Origin: JAKQHY01 sp034429475 | GTDB lineage: Bacteria; Chloroflexota; Anaerolineae; B4-G1; SLSP01 | Reading direction: 5' to 3' | Length of the DNA stretch: 40,474 nucleotides | Assembly: GCA_034429475.1 (NCBI GenBank) | Contig: DAOUGD010000220.1 | Span: 1 to 40,474 of the forward strand | Shown: positions 25,415 through 33,096 of the stretch, in pieces | Layout: each line of letters opens with the position of its first letter | How positions within the stretch are numbered: position 1 is the stretch's first letter | Notes under the pieces: model-generated | Database searches by the model: none | The model's input: only the letters and a program-made list of their open reading frames with translations | Told to the model about the DNA's origin: nothing | Translations under genes and position numbers: made by a program

Positions 25415-25442
25415 TTGTAAAAAAGTTTATAGTAGATATAAT
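25415..25442 (+). promoter_or_regulatory. Sigma-70-type promoter of the cell-wall operon
   Basis: TTGTAA (25415-25420) and a perfect TATAAT (25437-25442) are separated by 16 bases. The predicted start is about 25449, only a few bases before the ATG at 25454. No ribosome site fits, so the first gene is probably read from a leaderless mRNA. Confidence 0.65.
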
Positions 25443-25453
25443 CATAAATAATA

Positions 25454-26743
25454 ATGGAATGGCTAACCCAATTATTACCAGGCCCATTCATTGAATGGCT
25501 GCGTGTTTATATCGCCCCGTTCTTCAAATTACAGATACGGGTAATATTACGCGGGCTGTTATTGGGAATTACCGACACCCTTTTGTTCATCACCCTGCCC
25601 CTGGGTATCAGTCTGGGCAGCCAGGCCATCTGGAGCGCACGTTACCATCTTACCATAACTCAACAGAGGCAGGTGGAGCGCTGGATGAATGCAGCGCGCG
25701 TGATCGCCTTCATGGAGGATGTCCCGCCCGTGACCCCGCTGGTGCTGTGGTTCAAGGAAGGGGGCTTGCAAGAAAGCAACCCCACTAACTGCGAAGGGAT
25801 TATGGGGCTGCACACCGCCATCGTCACCGGCCAATTGCCGTGTTTTCCAACTGGCGAACTTGATGCGCGCCAGGTGCTTTATCAACTGCAATTGGGGGTG
25901 CGCACGTTCAAAGAGTACTGCCCGGAAGTCAATTTCAACACGGTGGATCCGCGCATCCTCAAAAAGTGCTATCTCCGTTACAACGCCGGCCCTGCGGCGC
26001 AGACGGATCCCAACCAGTCGGCGTATGTGATGAATGGCTACGACGCACTCCACCAGGATATGATTCACACTGATGTGCAGGGGCGAAAGTACCGGTTGAC
26101 AGCTCTGGGCGCCTGGCCGACACACCTGGCAATGCAAGCGCAACTGGCGCAGCGGGGGACACCTTCGGCCCCGCTGGCAATTCTTGCGCCGATGATGTTG
26201 GGGCAGGAAGTATGGGATAAACTCTGGATCAGACAGGAAGACATCCCCTCACACAGCGACGTTATCCTGGATGATCAAGGCGACTCAGCCGAAATATTTT
26301 GCCGGGCGCCTGAAGTCCGCGAATGTTTCATTGAGCCGCATGTTGAAGGCGATCCCACCCTACGGCCAACCCGCAGCCCACTGTTGGTCACGCCGGAGGC
26401 CGTTACCGAGCCGGCGTGCGGGTTGTTGCCAGGGATAGACATGACCGTCTCCAAGCCTTCCATTGTCCTGGCGCCGCTGTCAGGTCAACTGAGACGGTAT
26501 GTGGATGGGCTGGGGCATCTAGCCATTCAAATCGAGAATGAGGAATGGACGGTGTGGATTACCGGATTGCGTTCCTACAATGCCCCGGAAGGCGAAGTGA
26601 CCATCGGTACGCCCATCGGAGCCATGGGGGGCGCCGGGAGTTCCACGCCCAGTATTCACTACGCCATTTACGATCAGAATCAAGCCGGCTTTGTGGACAC
26701 ACTAAGTTTTTTGCCGGTAGATGTTTGTGGTTCAGTTCAATAA
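25454..26743 (+). CDS. Membrane-anchored lysozyme-like protein with degenerate M23 domain
   Basis: The product has 429 residues. Hydrophobic segments near 28-55 anchor it in the membrane. A lysozyme/transglycosylase-like region follows: LVLWFKEGGLQESNP with a candidate catalytic Glu, an EGIMGLHTA segment, and CYLRYNAGPAAQTD with the YNAGP motif of soluble transglycosylases. The C-terminal 95 residues resemble an M23 peptidase/LytM domain (APLSGQLRRY, GHLAIQIEN, GTPIGAMGGAG, IHYAIYD), but the zinc His-x3-Asp is absent and only one His of HxH remains. It may therefore bind rather than cut peptidoglycan. The transcript looks leaderless. Confidence 0.75.
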   Translation: MEWLTQLLPGPFIEWLRVYIAPFFKLQIRVILRGLLLGITDTLLFITLPLGISLGSQAIWSARYHLTITQQRQVERWMNAARVIAFMEDVPPVTPLVLWFKEGGLQESNPTNCEGIMGLHTAIVTGQLPCFPTGELDARQVLYQLQLGVRTFKEYCPEVNFNTVDPRILKKCYLRYNAGPAAQTDPNQSAYVMNGYDALHQDMIHTDVQGRKYRLTALGAWPTHLAMQAQLAQRGTPSAPLAILAPMMLGQEVWDKLWIRQEDIPSHSDVILDDQGDSAEIFCRAPEVRECFIEPHVEGDPTLRPTRSPLLVTPEAVTEPACGLLPGIDMTVSKPSIVLAPLSGQLRRYVDGLGHLAIQIENEEWTVWITGLRSYNAPEGEVTIGTPIGAMGGAGSSTPSIHYAIYDQNQAGFVDTLSFLPVDVCGSVQ

Positions 26744-26802
26744 TCACTTCACTCGACAGAATAGTTTCTAATTCAAATCTTATCATGTAAAGGAGTAACA
26801 TT

Positions 26803-27330
26803 ATGGGTAACCTATTTACATTCTTACTCATCGGATTGGCCCTGGTCTGGGGATTTTGGTTGATCTTCAAGCGCGACCTGATGTCTATTAACCTAGGGAA
26901 ACTGGTTTCGTACTTCGTGGGTGTCGTCATCACGCTAGTTGTTGTCCTGGTGCTCACGACGCGGTTTCTGCCCTGGTGGGCAGGGAAATTGGTGCAGGAC
27001 ACGCAAAATTCTGCCAGAGTTCAGGAAGTCGAACAAGCTGTCCAGAATTTGTGGCAACAGGCAGTTTCTTCTGATACTATCGTTGCCACGGCAGTGCCTT
27101 TGCCCACGGCGACGCTGGTTGCCGGCGCACCACAGCCCACCCCCGCTCCCACCCAGCAGTTCACTACCCAGTCGGCCACCGGAGAAAGGACGCATACAGT
27201 CCAATCTGGCGAAACCCTCTACCGACTCAGCAAAACGTACAACGTCTCCATAGACAAGATCAAGCAGCGGAACAATCTGACGGGTGACAACATCCAGGTC
27301 GGACAACAATTGATTATTCCGGCCCAGTGA
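26803..27330 (+). CDS. Membrane-anchored LysM domain protein
   Basis: The product has 175 residues. Two membrane segments (about 4-22 and 34-56) are followed by a coiled, acidic region, a Pro/Thr/Ala-rich linker (about 95-125) and one LysM domain (about 129-173) beginning HTVQSGETLYRLSKTYNVS and ending VGQQLIIP. LysM binds N-acetylglucosamine chains of peptidoglycan. AAAGGAG precedes the ATG. The following gene overlaps its stop codon (GTGA), so both are coupled. With the lysozyme-like gene upstream it forms a cell-envelope operon. Confidence 0.88.
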   Translation: MGNLFTFLLIGLALVWGFWLIFKRDLMSINLGKLVSYFVGVVITLVVVLVLTTRFLPWWAGKLVQDTQNSARVQEVEQAVQNLWQQAVSSDTIVATAVPLPTATLVAGAPQPTPAPTQQFTTQSATGERTHTVQSGETLYRLSKTYNVSIDKIKQRNNLTGDNIQVGQQLIIPAQ

Positions 27331-28049
27331 GCGAGACACCTGTTTCTGCCGCAGAGAAGACCATGCCACAACCAGAGAAAAAATCCAGGCCAACAGACGC
27401 GGGCAAAAAGAGAAATGGTCTCTTTACCCGGTTAGGGGGAATGCTTGAAGAAAATTTCCTGCCTAAGGATCCCACTTTTGTTGGAGAAGAAATACAAAAA
27501 GTCATCCAGATGGCGCCTTATCGGGCTAATGTGCCCAAATACTTCACATTCCTGGGGTTTTTGTTGTTGGTTATAGCCATCGCTGGATTTGCCTTTCTCT
27601 CCTTCAACAATGCAGGGGGGGCGACGGAACTCACTACTGAAAGAGCACGGGTCTTGGAAAACATCGAGATGCTAGCGTGGGCAATGGTCATTGCAGCCCT
27701 ACTTTTGTTCGGCAAGGCGACGCAATCGGCTTTGGCTTACCAACAATGGAAATTTATCATCACCGACAAACGAGTCATTATCACAACACCAGACCCTGAC
27801 CGAAAATGGTTTGCCGACTCGCTCTATATCAAAAGCGATACACTTAAGGTCTTGGATACTAACTATTCAAAAGATCCCGTCTGGGTGATTTTCCAAACCA
27901 TTCATGGGTCGCGGGATGTGATGTTGAGCGCTAGTGCATATGCTTTTATGGAAAATGGCGCCAAAGTCAGGGACGCACTACGCTTCCCCGATATGATGCC
28001 GGAGGATATTAAAGAGTTGGAGAGGCTCATCTTCGGCGGCAAAAAATAA
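27327..28049 (+). CDS. PH-domain (bPH2/YdbS-like) membrane protein
   Basis: The product has 240 residues. It starts at a GTG that overlaps the LysM gene's stop. A basic, disordered N-terminus (to about 35) is followed by two membrane helices (about 72-92 and 113-132), then WKFIITDKRVIITTPDPDRKW, the strand pattern of bacterial PH domains in which a 'TDKRV' turn is typical. A C-terminal helix ends with LERLIFGGKK. The role is unknown. A strong terminator follows. Confidence 0.78.
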   Translation: MSETPVSAAEKTMPQPEKKSRPTDAGKKRNGLFTRLGGMLEENFLPKDPTFVGEEIQKVIQMAPYRANVPKYFTFLGFLLLVIAIAGFAFLSFNNAGGATELTTERARVLENIEMLAWAMVIAALLLFGKATQSALAYQQWKFIITDKRVIITTPDPDRKWFADSLYIKSDTLKVLDTNYSKDPVWVIFQTIHGSRDVMLSASAYAFMENGAKVRDALRFPDMMPEDIKELERLIFGGKK

Positions 28050-28078
28050 CCCGTCACAGCGGTATCTTGATTCCAACG

Positions 28079-28116
28079 AAAACGGAGGAGTTGCTCGGAA
28101 CTCCTCCGTTTTTTGT
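28079..28116. terminator. Intrinsic terminator between convergent genes
   Basis: A perfect 14-bp stem pairs AAAACGGAGGAGTT (28079-28092) with AACTCCTCCGTTTT (28099-28112) around GCTCGG and runs into T residues. The A-rich left side allows it to work for the convergent gene too. Confidence 0.9.
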
Positions 28117-28125
28117 TGGCCCTCT

Positions 28126-29496
28126 TCAGCGGCGGCGCTGTAGCCAGACCACCATGCCGATCAACAAGGCCGGGAATAGGGCGCAGGACCTCGGCGTGGT
28201 GCCTTCAACCGGCAGCGGACGCGCGTGCACAGGGGTAGGTGACACCTCGCCGTAAATGTGATGAACGGTTGGAGCGGGTGGCAGGTCCACCTGGGGCGGG
28301 AAGGAAGGTGTCGGAGACAGCTCTGCTGCTGGCAGGGCCTTCGGTGTGGGAGTGGGCAGGCGGAAAGGCGTGGCCGTAGGCGTCAAAGTGAGTGTGGGCG
28401 TCAAAGTTGGAGAAGGCGGCGCGATGGTCGGCGTAGGCGGCTCCGGCGTCGCGGTGGGCAGCTCGAGCGTGGCCGTGGGGGTGGGCGGTTCGGGCGTCGC
28501 CGTGGGTGGTTCGGGAGTGGCCGTAGGCTCAGGGTTGCCCTGGCGATATTGCTGCGCCAGCGCCGCCGTCAGGGTGAGGTAGGCGTCGCCATAGTTGACC
28601 GACGGTTCGATGTGCGTCCCCTCCAGCCACTCATTGAAACTGGTGATAACCACCCAATCGGCCTGGCTTTGATTCCCCCCGCTCCAACACGCGCGGTAAA
28701 ACGCGCCATCGTTGCGCGGACGGGCAAAAGCGTCGGCCCGGCCGGTCACGTGATCGTCGTATCCCGGCATCGCCGTCGCCACCCAATACCGCGCGGCATC
28801 GTTGGCGGCCTCCCATTTCCGCACTTCCCCACCCCAGCGCACCAACACGGACGCCGGATCGCTCGTCCAGGCGACGCTGTACAGATAGAGACCGTCGAAA
28901 ACCTCCAAATACTCCGGGCGCGCGCCTTCCGCCACCCAGATCATTGTGTGGTTGGGATCAACCTGGCTGCGGATAACTTCCCACGCCGAAACGGAGAAAA
29001 GTTCCTGCTTCCAGAAGAAAACCACCGGACGCCCCCCCACACGCAAATACCCGGCGTGCTGGGCGTGTTGATCGCGCAGAGCGGTCAGCGCGACCACAAG
29101 GCTTTCCGGCGTCTGCAAAAATGCCGGCGATCCCATGTCCACCGACGCCGCCGCGTGGAGGCCCTGCTGAAGGGATTGATCCAACAACAGACGGAAATTG
29201 TCCTCCGTCTGATTGTTAGCTCTGTCCGGGCCATACCACGCTTGAACCAGGGCATCAATCCCCGCCTGCCGCGCCCAACCGATGTGCTGCGCAATCGTCT
29301 GCGCGTCCGCCGAGTGATATGGCGTCAAAGGTTGATCCGATAATGGCCTTTGCCAGGTCGTCAGATCAAACCACGCATAGTAAAAAGCCAGCACCAGCCG
29401 CTCAGACTGGCGCGGACGAGCCGCCTGCGTCAGACCTGGCTGCGCCAACGCCCAAAACATCCCTATAAGCACGCCTATGGACACAAAACGCCGCAC
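28126..29496 (-). CDS. Exported GH99-like glycosidase with Pro/Thr stalk and C-terminal membrane anchor
   Basis: The product has 456 residues. A signal peptide (1 to about 25, ending TQAA) leads to a barrel of about 300 residues. LVLAFYYAWFD, WARQAGIDALVQAWYGP, RPVVFFWKQE, MIWVAEGA and ITSFNEWLEGTHIEPS match GH99/GH71-like endo-acting proteins, with the last motif near the active site. A Pro/Thr/Glu stalk of about 100 residues follows (TPEPPTPT repeats), then a C-terminal hydrophobic segment and WLQRRR. It is thus probably displayed on the cell surface. The substrate is unknown. The stalk is encoded by GC-rich repeats. Confidence 0.82.
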   Translation of the reverse strand: MRRFVSIGVLIGMFWALAQPGLTQAARPRQSERLVLAFYYAWFDLTTWQRPLSDQPLTPYHSADAQTIAQHIGWARQAGIDALVQAWYGPDRANNQTEDNFRLLLDQSLQQGLHAAASVDMGSPAFLQTPESLVVALTALRDQHAQHAGYLRVGGRPVVFFWKQELFSVSAWEVIRSQVDPNHTMIWVAEGARPEYLEVFDGLYLYSVAWTSDPASVLVRWGGEVRKWEAANDAARYWVATAMPGYDDHVTGRADAFARPRNDGAFYRACWSGGNQSQADWVVITSFNEWLEGTHIEPSVNYGDAYLTLTAALAQQYRQGNPEPTATPEPPTATPEPPTPTATLELPTATPEPPTPTIAPPSPTLTPTLTLTPTATPFRLPTPTPKALPAAELSPTPSFPPQVDLPPAPTVHHIYGEVSPTPVHARPLPVEGTTPRSCALFPALLIGMVVWLQRRR

Positions 29497-29549
29497 TTTT
29501 TCCTCCTGCCTTGGTTAGTATAACCGAGGCGCAAGAGAAAACAACTCCC

Positions 29550-29578
29550 TTGAGAGATTCCCTCTTACGGGATATAAT
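29550..29578 (+). promoter_or_regulatory. Sigma-70-type promoter of the VOC gene
   Basis: TTGAGA (29550-29555) and a perfect TATAAT (29573-29578) have exactly 17 bases between them. The ATG of the gene is at 29626 with GAAGGAG upstream. Confidence 0.8.
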
Positions 29579-29625
29579 CTACCCATAGGTAAGCAAAAAT
29601 CAGGAACAGAGAGAAGGAGTACAGC

Positions 29626-30087
29626 ATGAACGAACAAACCGGCATTGGCACGAACCTTATTTGTCAAGTAGGTCTGGTGGTGAAAGATATCGAAAAATCG
29701 GCGGCGGCGTACAGCGACGTATTTGGCCTGCCGAAGCCCACCGTCAGCATCACCGATGGCTACGAGAAAGCACACACGACCTATCGCGGTCATCCCAGCG
29801 AAGCTCGCGCCAAGCTGGCCTTCTTCGATATGGGGCAGGTGCAGGTGGAGTTGATCGAACCGATCGGGGAACCGAGCACTTGGAAAGAAGCGTTGGACGA
29901 AAAAGGCGAGGGATTCCATCACCTGGCGTTCTTGGTCAAAGGGACGGATCAAGTCGTGGCATACCTGGAGAGCAAGGGCGGCGCCCTCGTCCAGCAGGGA
30001 CACTACACCGGCGGGATGTATTCCTATGTAGACATGACACCCCAACTAGGAATAGTGTTAGAATTGCTGGAAAACTTCAACGCTTAA
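29626..30087 (+). CDS. VOC family protein (methylmalonyl-CoA epimerase-like)
   Basis: The product has 153 residues. Two VOC modules are clear: CQVGLVVKDIEKSAAAYSDVFGL with VQVELIEP, and GFHHLAFLVKGTDQVVAYL with LGIVLELLE. The metal ligands would be Gln (CQVGL), Glu (VELIE), His (HHLAF) and Glu (LELLE), a set used by epimerase-like members. The substrate is unknown; a methylmalonyl-CoA role is only a resemblance. The gene stands alone between its own promoter and terminator. Confidence 0.8.
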   Translation: MNEQTGIGTNLICQVGLVVKDIEKSAAAYSDVFGLPKPTVSITDGYEKAHTTYRGHPSEARAKLAFFDMGQVQVELIEPIGEPSTWKEALDEKGEGFHHLAFLVKGTDQVVAYLESKGGALVQQGHYTGGMYSYVDMTPQLGIVLELLENFNA

Positions 30088-30094
30088 AAGCAGA

Positions 30095-30140
30095 AAAGAG
30101 ACCCTGAAGAAAAAACTTTCAGGGTCTCTTTCTTTTTCTG
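30095..30140 (+). terminator. Intrinsic terminator after the VOC gene
   Basis: A 14-bp stem pairs AAAGAGACCCTGAA (30095-30108) with TTCAGGGTCTCTTT (30118-30131), followed by CTTTTT. Confidence 0.9.
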
Positions 30141-30161
30141 TCATGTGTGACCACGGTACTA

Positions 30162-30190
30162 TTTACGAAAATAAAACTTTAAGGTATAGT
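30162..30190 (+). promoter_or_regulatory. Possible promoter of the 31-residue frame
   Basis: TTTACG (30162-30167) and TATAGT (30185-30190) are 17 bases apart. They lie just after the VOC terminator and 59 bases before the small frame at 30249. Confidence 0.45.
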
Positions 30191-30248
30191 AATGTTAGAT
30201 TTAAGTTAGACAGAGGGTGATATGTGACATTCACCCAGGGAGGGAACC

Positions 30249-30344
30249 ATGATAACCATAGTCAGTATTGTCATAATCAGTTTGTGGTTTATGCTCCGCA
30301 CGCCGCGATGGGTGCCGGCGCGCATACCGGTCAGACAGCGGTAA
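30249..30344 (+). CDS. 31-residue membrane peptide
   Basis: A 31-codon frame starts with ATG at 30249 behind AGGGAGGGAACC, one of the best ribosome sites in the window. The product begins MITIVSIVIISLWFML and ends with a basic tail (RTPRWVPARIPVRQR). One short membrane helix with a positively charged end is typical of bacterial small membrane proteins. The remaining 30345-30519 holds a hairpin and a promoter but no other gene that I see. Confidence 0.5.
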   Translation: MITIVSIVIISLWFMLRTPRWVPARIPVRQR

Positions 30345-30400
30345 TCATCACCTTGTTGGGGGCGCTCTGAAATAATGTGGGATAAGGAAGAGCGAGATCG

Positions 30401-30427
30401 GACGGGCAGCGATATAAGCTGCCCGTC
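30401..30427 (+). terminator. Hairpin after the small membrane peptide
   Basis: A 10-bp stem pairs GACGGGCAGC (30401-30410) with GCTGCCCGTC (30418-30427) around GATATAA. The T-run after it is poor (TGCTATT), so it is a weak terminator or an RNA-processing structure. Confidence 0.5.
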
Positions 30428-30444
30428 TGCTATTGATAACAGGC

Positions 30445-30472
30445 TTACGCAGATTTTACCTTGGGTTATAAT
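30445..30472 (+). promoter_or_regulatory. Probable promoter upstream of the anchored protein and rpiB
   Basis: A perfect TATAAT lies at 30467-30472, with a weak TTACGC 16 bases upstream (30445-30450). It is 47 bases before the next ATG. Confidence 0.5.
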
Positions 30473-30519
30473 AGGTGTAAGTCACACGAAACCCATCTAT
30501 CACACAAGGGAGGTGCATC

Positions 30520-30951
30520 ATGGGAGAAGTGCCAGCTATCGTAGGCGTGGCGGGCGCGTTGGCAGGGATTGTCATCGTCATTCTCGTCGTGGCGCTGTTC
30601 ATACGCAGGCAGCGGATAAATCTGACCGACACAGGATCGCCGGATGAGAAACCGGCGTGGATGGCGACTACGCCACCGGCAGAGAGCCTGGCGGCAACGG
30701 AGGGCGCCGGCGTTTACGGTCAGGAAGCCGGGGAAAAAGTCGCAGCGCCATTTGTTGAACAGATTGAGGATATTGTGCGCGCTCGATTACGCGCTGACGC
30801 AACGTTGGCAGACGTCCAGGTTGACCTGGGTTCCGCGGCGGATGGCTCGCTGGAGATTTGGGTGGAGGGCAAGCGTTACACGGCCATTGACGAGCTTCCC
30901 GACTCCCGGTTACAGGCTATCTTTAAAGAAGCCATCGAACACTGGGCGTAG
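30520..30951 (+). CDS. Single-span membrane-anchored protein, unknown
   Basis: The product has 143 residues. One N-terminal membrane helix (about 5-28) ends in RRQR, so the rest is probably cytoplasmic. A flexible acidic linker leads to a compact C-terminal domain of about 65 residues (FVEQIEDIVRARLRAD, VQVDLGSAADGSLEIWVEGKRY, LQAIFKEAIEHW). GGGAGGTG lies 9 bases before the ATG. rpiB starts 14 bases after its stop. The family is not recognised. Confidence 0.72.
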   Translation: MGEVPAIVGVAGALAGIVIVILVVALFIRRQRINLTDTGSPDEKPAWMATTPPAESLAATEGAGVYGQEAGEKVAAPFVEQIEDIVRARLRADATLADVQVDLGSAADGSLEIWVEGKRYTAIDELPDSRLQAIFKEAIEHWA

Positions 30952-30965
30952 TAAGCAGGATAAGA

Positions 30966-31421
30966 ATGACGACAATAAAAATTTCATTAGGTTGCGATCA
31001 CGCCGGATTTGAATACAAAGAAGCTATCAAGGAACATTTGACAGCCAGGGGTATCCAGGTGCAAGATTTTGGAACCTATTCTGATGAGCGGGTGGACTAC
31101 CCCGACTACATCCGGCCAGCGGCGCTGGCCGTGGCGCGCGGCGAATGTGACGGTGGCATCGTGCTGGGGGGCAGCGGGAATGGCGAGGCCATCGTCTCCA
31201 ACAAAGTGCGCGGCATTCGCTGCGCCGTCTGTTGGGACGAATACACCGCCCGCATGGGCAAAGCCCACAACGATGCCAACATGATTTCCATCGGCCAGCG
31301 CACCATCCCCCTGGAAATGGCGCTGCGCATCGTGGACACCTGGCTCGACGCCACCTTCGAGGGCGGACGCCACCAAAATCGCCTGGAGAAAGTCGCCGAA
31401 TACGACCAGGGATACATATAG
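30966..31421 (+). CDS. rpiB: Ribose-5-phosphate isomerase B
   Basis: The product has 151 residues. It interconverts ribose-5-phosphate and ribulose-5-phosphate in the pentose phosphate pathway. The family signature is complete: GCDHAGFEYK (D11, H12), VDYPDY, GGSGNGEAIVSNKV (68-81) and AHNDANMISIG with His101. The GSGNGE form, with Glu74 in place of the Cys used in E. coli RpiB, is the type seen in the mycobacterial enzyme. It follows the anchored protein by 14 bases. Repeats begin right after its stop. Confidence 0.94.
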   Translation: MTTIKISLGCDHAGFEYKEAIKEHLTARGIQVQDFGTYSDERVDYPDYIRPAALAVARGECDGGIVLGGSGNGEAIVSNKVRGIRCAVCWDEYTARMGKAHNDANMISIGQRTIPLEMALRIVDTWLDATFEGGRHQNRLEKVAEYDQGYI

Positions 31422-31430
31422 GGGGCAAAG

Positions 31431-31546
31431 AGCGGCGGATCAGCGGATCGGCGAATTACGAATTACGAATTACGGAATCCCACCATCCCATCCCCCACCC
31501 CTGATTTCCAGTTACCTATTTCTCATTTCCCATTTCCCATTACCAT
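31431..31546. repeat. Cluster of short-unit repeats before glyQS
   Basis: GCGGATCAGCGGATCGGC units are followed by three GAATTACG units (31452-31475), then by TTTCCCAT units (31526-31541). It ends a few bases before the glyQS ribosome site (GGAGG, 31551-31555). No gene is seen here. Confidence 0.85.
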
Positions 31547-31559
31547 TCTTGGAGGCTTT

Positions 31560-33026
31560 ATGGCAGACAACGACCTTATGTCCAAACTTATGTCCCTGTG
31601 CAAACGCCGGGGGTTCATCTTCCAGTCCAGCGAGATTTACGGCGGGATTGGCGGTTTCTGGGATTACGGCCCGCTGGGCGTTGAACTGAAGCGCAACCTC
31701 AAGGATGCCTGGTGGCGCGACATGGTTTCCGGGCACGACGATACCACGACGCCCCAGGGCGCCCCCTCCACGTATGAAATGGTGGGGCTGGATTGCAGCA
31801 TCATCATGCATCCGCAGGTCTGGAAGGTAAGCGGGCACTATGACCTGTTCCACGATATGTTGGTGGACTGTCGCACCTGCAAGGGACGTTTCCGCGCCGA
31901 CCACCTGAAAAGCGGCGAATGTCCCAAGAAACCGAGTAAACGGCCCGGTGAACACGACACCTGCGACCTCACCGACCCGCGCGAGTTCAATCTGATGTTC
32001 AAAACCCACGTCGGCGCGCTGTTCGACCCCGCTTCGGAGGCGTTCCTGCGCCCGGAGACGGCGCAGGGCATCTTCGTCAACTTCAAGAACGTGCTCGACA
32101 CCTCGCGCGTCAAGCTGCCGTTTGGCATCGCGCAGATCGGCAAGAGCTTCCGCAACGAGATCACGCCGCGTTACTACACCTTCCGCTCCCGCGAGTTTGA
32201 GCAGATGGAGATCGAATTCTTCTGCCGCCCGGACGAATCCCGCCACTGGTATACCTACTGGCGCGACCGGCGCTTCGCGTGGTACACGTCGCTGGGCTTG
32301 AAAAGCGAGAAGCTGCGCCTGCGCGATCACGACGCCGCCGAGTTGAGCCACTACAGTTGCGGCACCGCCGATGTGGAATACGCTTTCCCCTTCCTGCAAG
32401 AAGGCGATTTCGGCGAGCTGGAGGGCGTGGCGCATCGCGGCGACTTCGACCTGCGCAGCCACATGGAGGGCAAGCTGGTGCGCTCAGGCGACGGGTTCGC
32501 GGTGGAGTTGGACGCCGAGGGCAAGCCGCGCCATCCGGGCAGCGGCAAGGACTTGCGCTACTTCGACGATCAGACCCGCGAGCGGTTCGTCCCGCACGTC
32601 ATCGAGCCGTCGGCGGGCGCGGACCGGGGGACGCTGGCCTTCCTCTGCGAGGCCTACACCGAAGACAGCGCACCCGACGAAAAAGGGCAACCGCAGGAGC
32701 GCGTCATGATGAAATTCCATCCGCGCCTGGCCCCCATCAAGGCCGCCGTCTTCCCGCTCGTCAAGCGCGATGGGATGCCCGACATCGGCCAGGACATCTA
32801 CCGCGAGTTGAAGCGTCGCTGGAACGTCGCCTACGACGAAGGCGGCTCCATCGGTCGCCGCTACCGCCGCCAGGACGAATCCGGCACGCCGTTCTGCATC
32901 ACCGTGGACAGCCAGACCCTCGCCGACCAGACCGTGACCGTCCGCGACCGCGATACGTTGGAGCAAGTACGGGTGGCGATGAAAGAGTTGAGCAGTTTCC
33001 TGAGCGAGAAGCTGGAAACGTCATAA
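31560..33026 (+). CDS. glyQS: Glycyl-tRNA synthetase, alpha2 type
   Basis: The product has 488 residues, the single-chain dimeric GlyRS. It attaches glycine to tRNA-Gly. Signatures: KRRGFIFQSSEIYGG and FWDYGPLG near the N-terminus (15-40), CRTC at 104-107, LRPETAQGIF (163-172), GKSFRNEITPR (194-204, motif 2), EFEQMEIEFF, and a motif 3/anticodon region with GSIGRRYRRQDE and GTPFCITVD. TTGGAGG lies just before the ATG. No T-box leader is seen; repeats occupy the upstream region. Confidence 0.96.
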   Translation: MADNDLMSKLMSLCKRRGFIFQSSEIYGGIGGFWDYGPLGVELKRNLKDAWWRDMVSGHDDTTTPQGAPSTYEMVGLDCSIIMHPQVWKVSGHYDLFHDMLVDCRTCKGRFRADHLKSGECPKKPSKRPGEHDTCDLTDPREFNLMFKTHVGALFDPASEAFLRPETAQGIFVNFKNVLDTSRVKLPFGIAQIGKSFRNEITPRYYTFRSREFEQMEIEFFCRPDESRHWYTYWRDRRFAWYTSLGLKSEKLRLRDHDAAELSHYSCGTADVEYAFPFLQEGDFGELEGVAHRGDFDLRSHMEGKLVRSGDGFAVELDAEGKPRHPGSGKDLRYFDDQTRERFVPHVIEPSAGADRGTLAFLCEAYTEDSAPDEKGQPQERVMMKFHPRLAPIKAAVFPLVKRDGMPDIGQDIYRELKRRWNVAYDEGGSIGRRYRRQDESGTPFCITVDSQTLADQTVTVRDRDTLEQVRVAMKELSSFLSEKLETS

Positions 33027-33049
33027 CGCAGGATTTTCATCATAAAACA

Positions 33050-33083
33050 CAAAGAAGTGGGAGCAAATGCTCCCACTTCTTTG
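33050..33083. terminator. Intrinsic terminator between glyQS and the methyltransferase gene
   Basis: A perfect 15-bp stem pairs CAAAGAAGTGGGAGC (33050-33064) with GCTCCCACTTCTTTG (33069-33083) around AAAT. A nearby GTGTTTTTA on the + strand and an AAAACAC on the left could serve both convergent genes. Confidence 0.85.
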
Positions 33084-33096
33084 CGTTCCTGTGTTT

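Noticed and set aside
25245..25487. 80-codon reverse frame upstream of aspS
   Set aside because: It runs through two well-formed promoters and has no ribosome site; its hydrophobic look comes from AT-rich promoter DNA.
28346..28582. Gly/Val-rich frame opposite the GH99-like gene's stalk
   Set aside because: It is the antisense reading of the Pro/Thr-rich stalk repeats and has no independent support.
31431..31559. Possible T-box leader before glyQS
   Set aside because: No specifier loop, T-box sequence or terminator/antiterminator pair is visible; the region is made of short-unit repeats.
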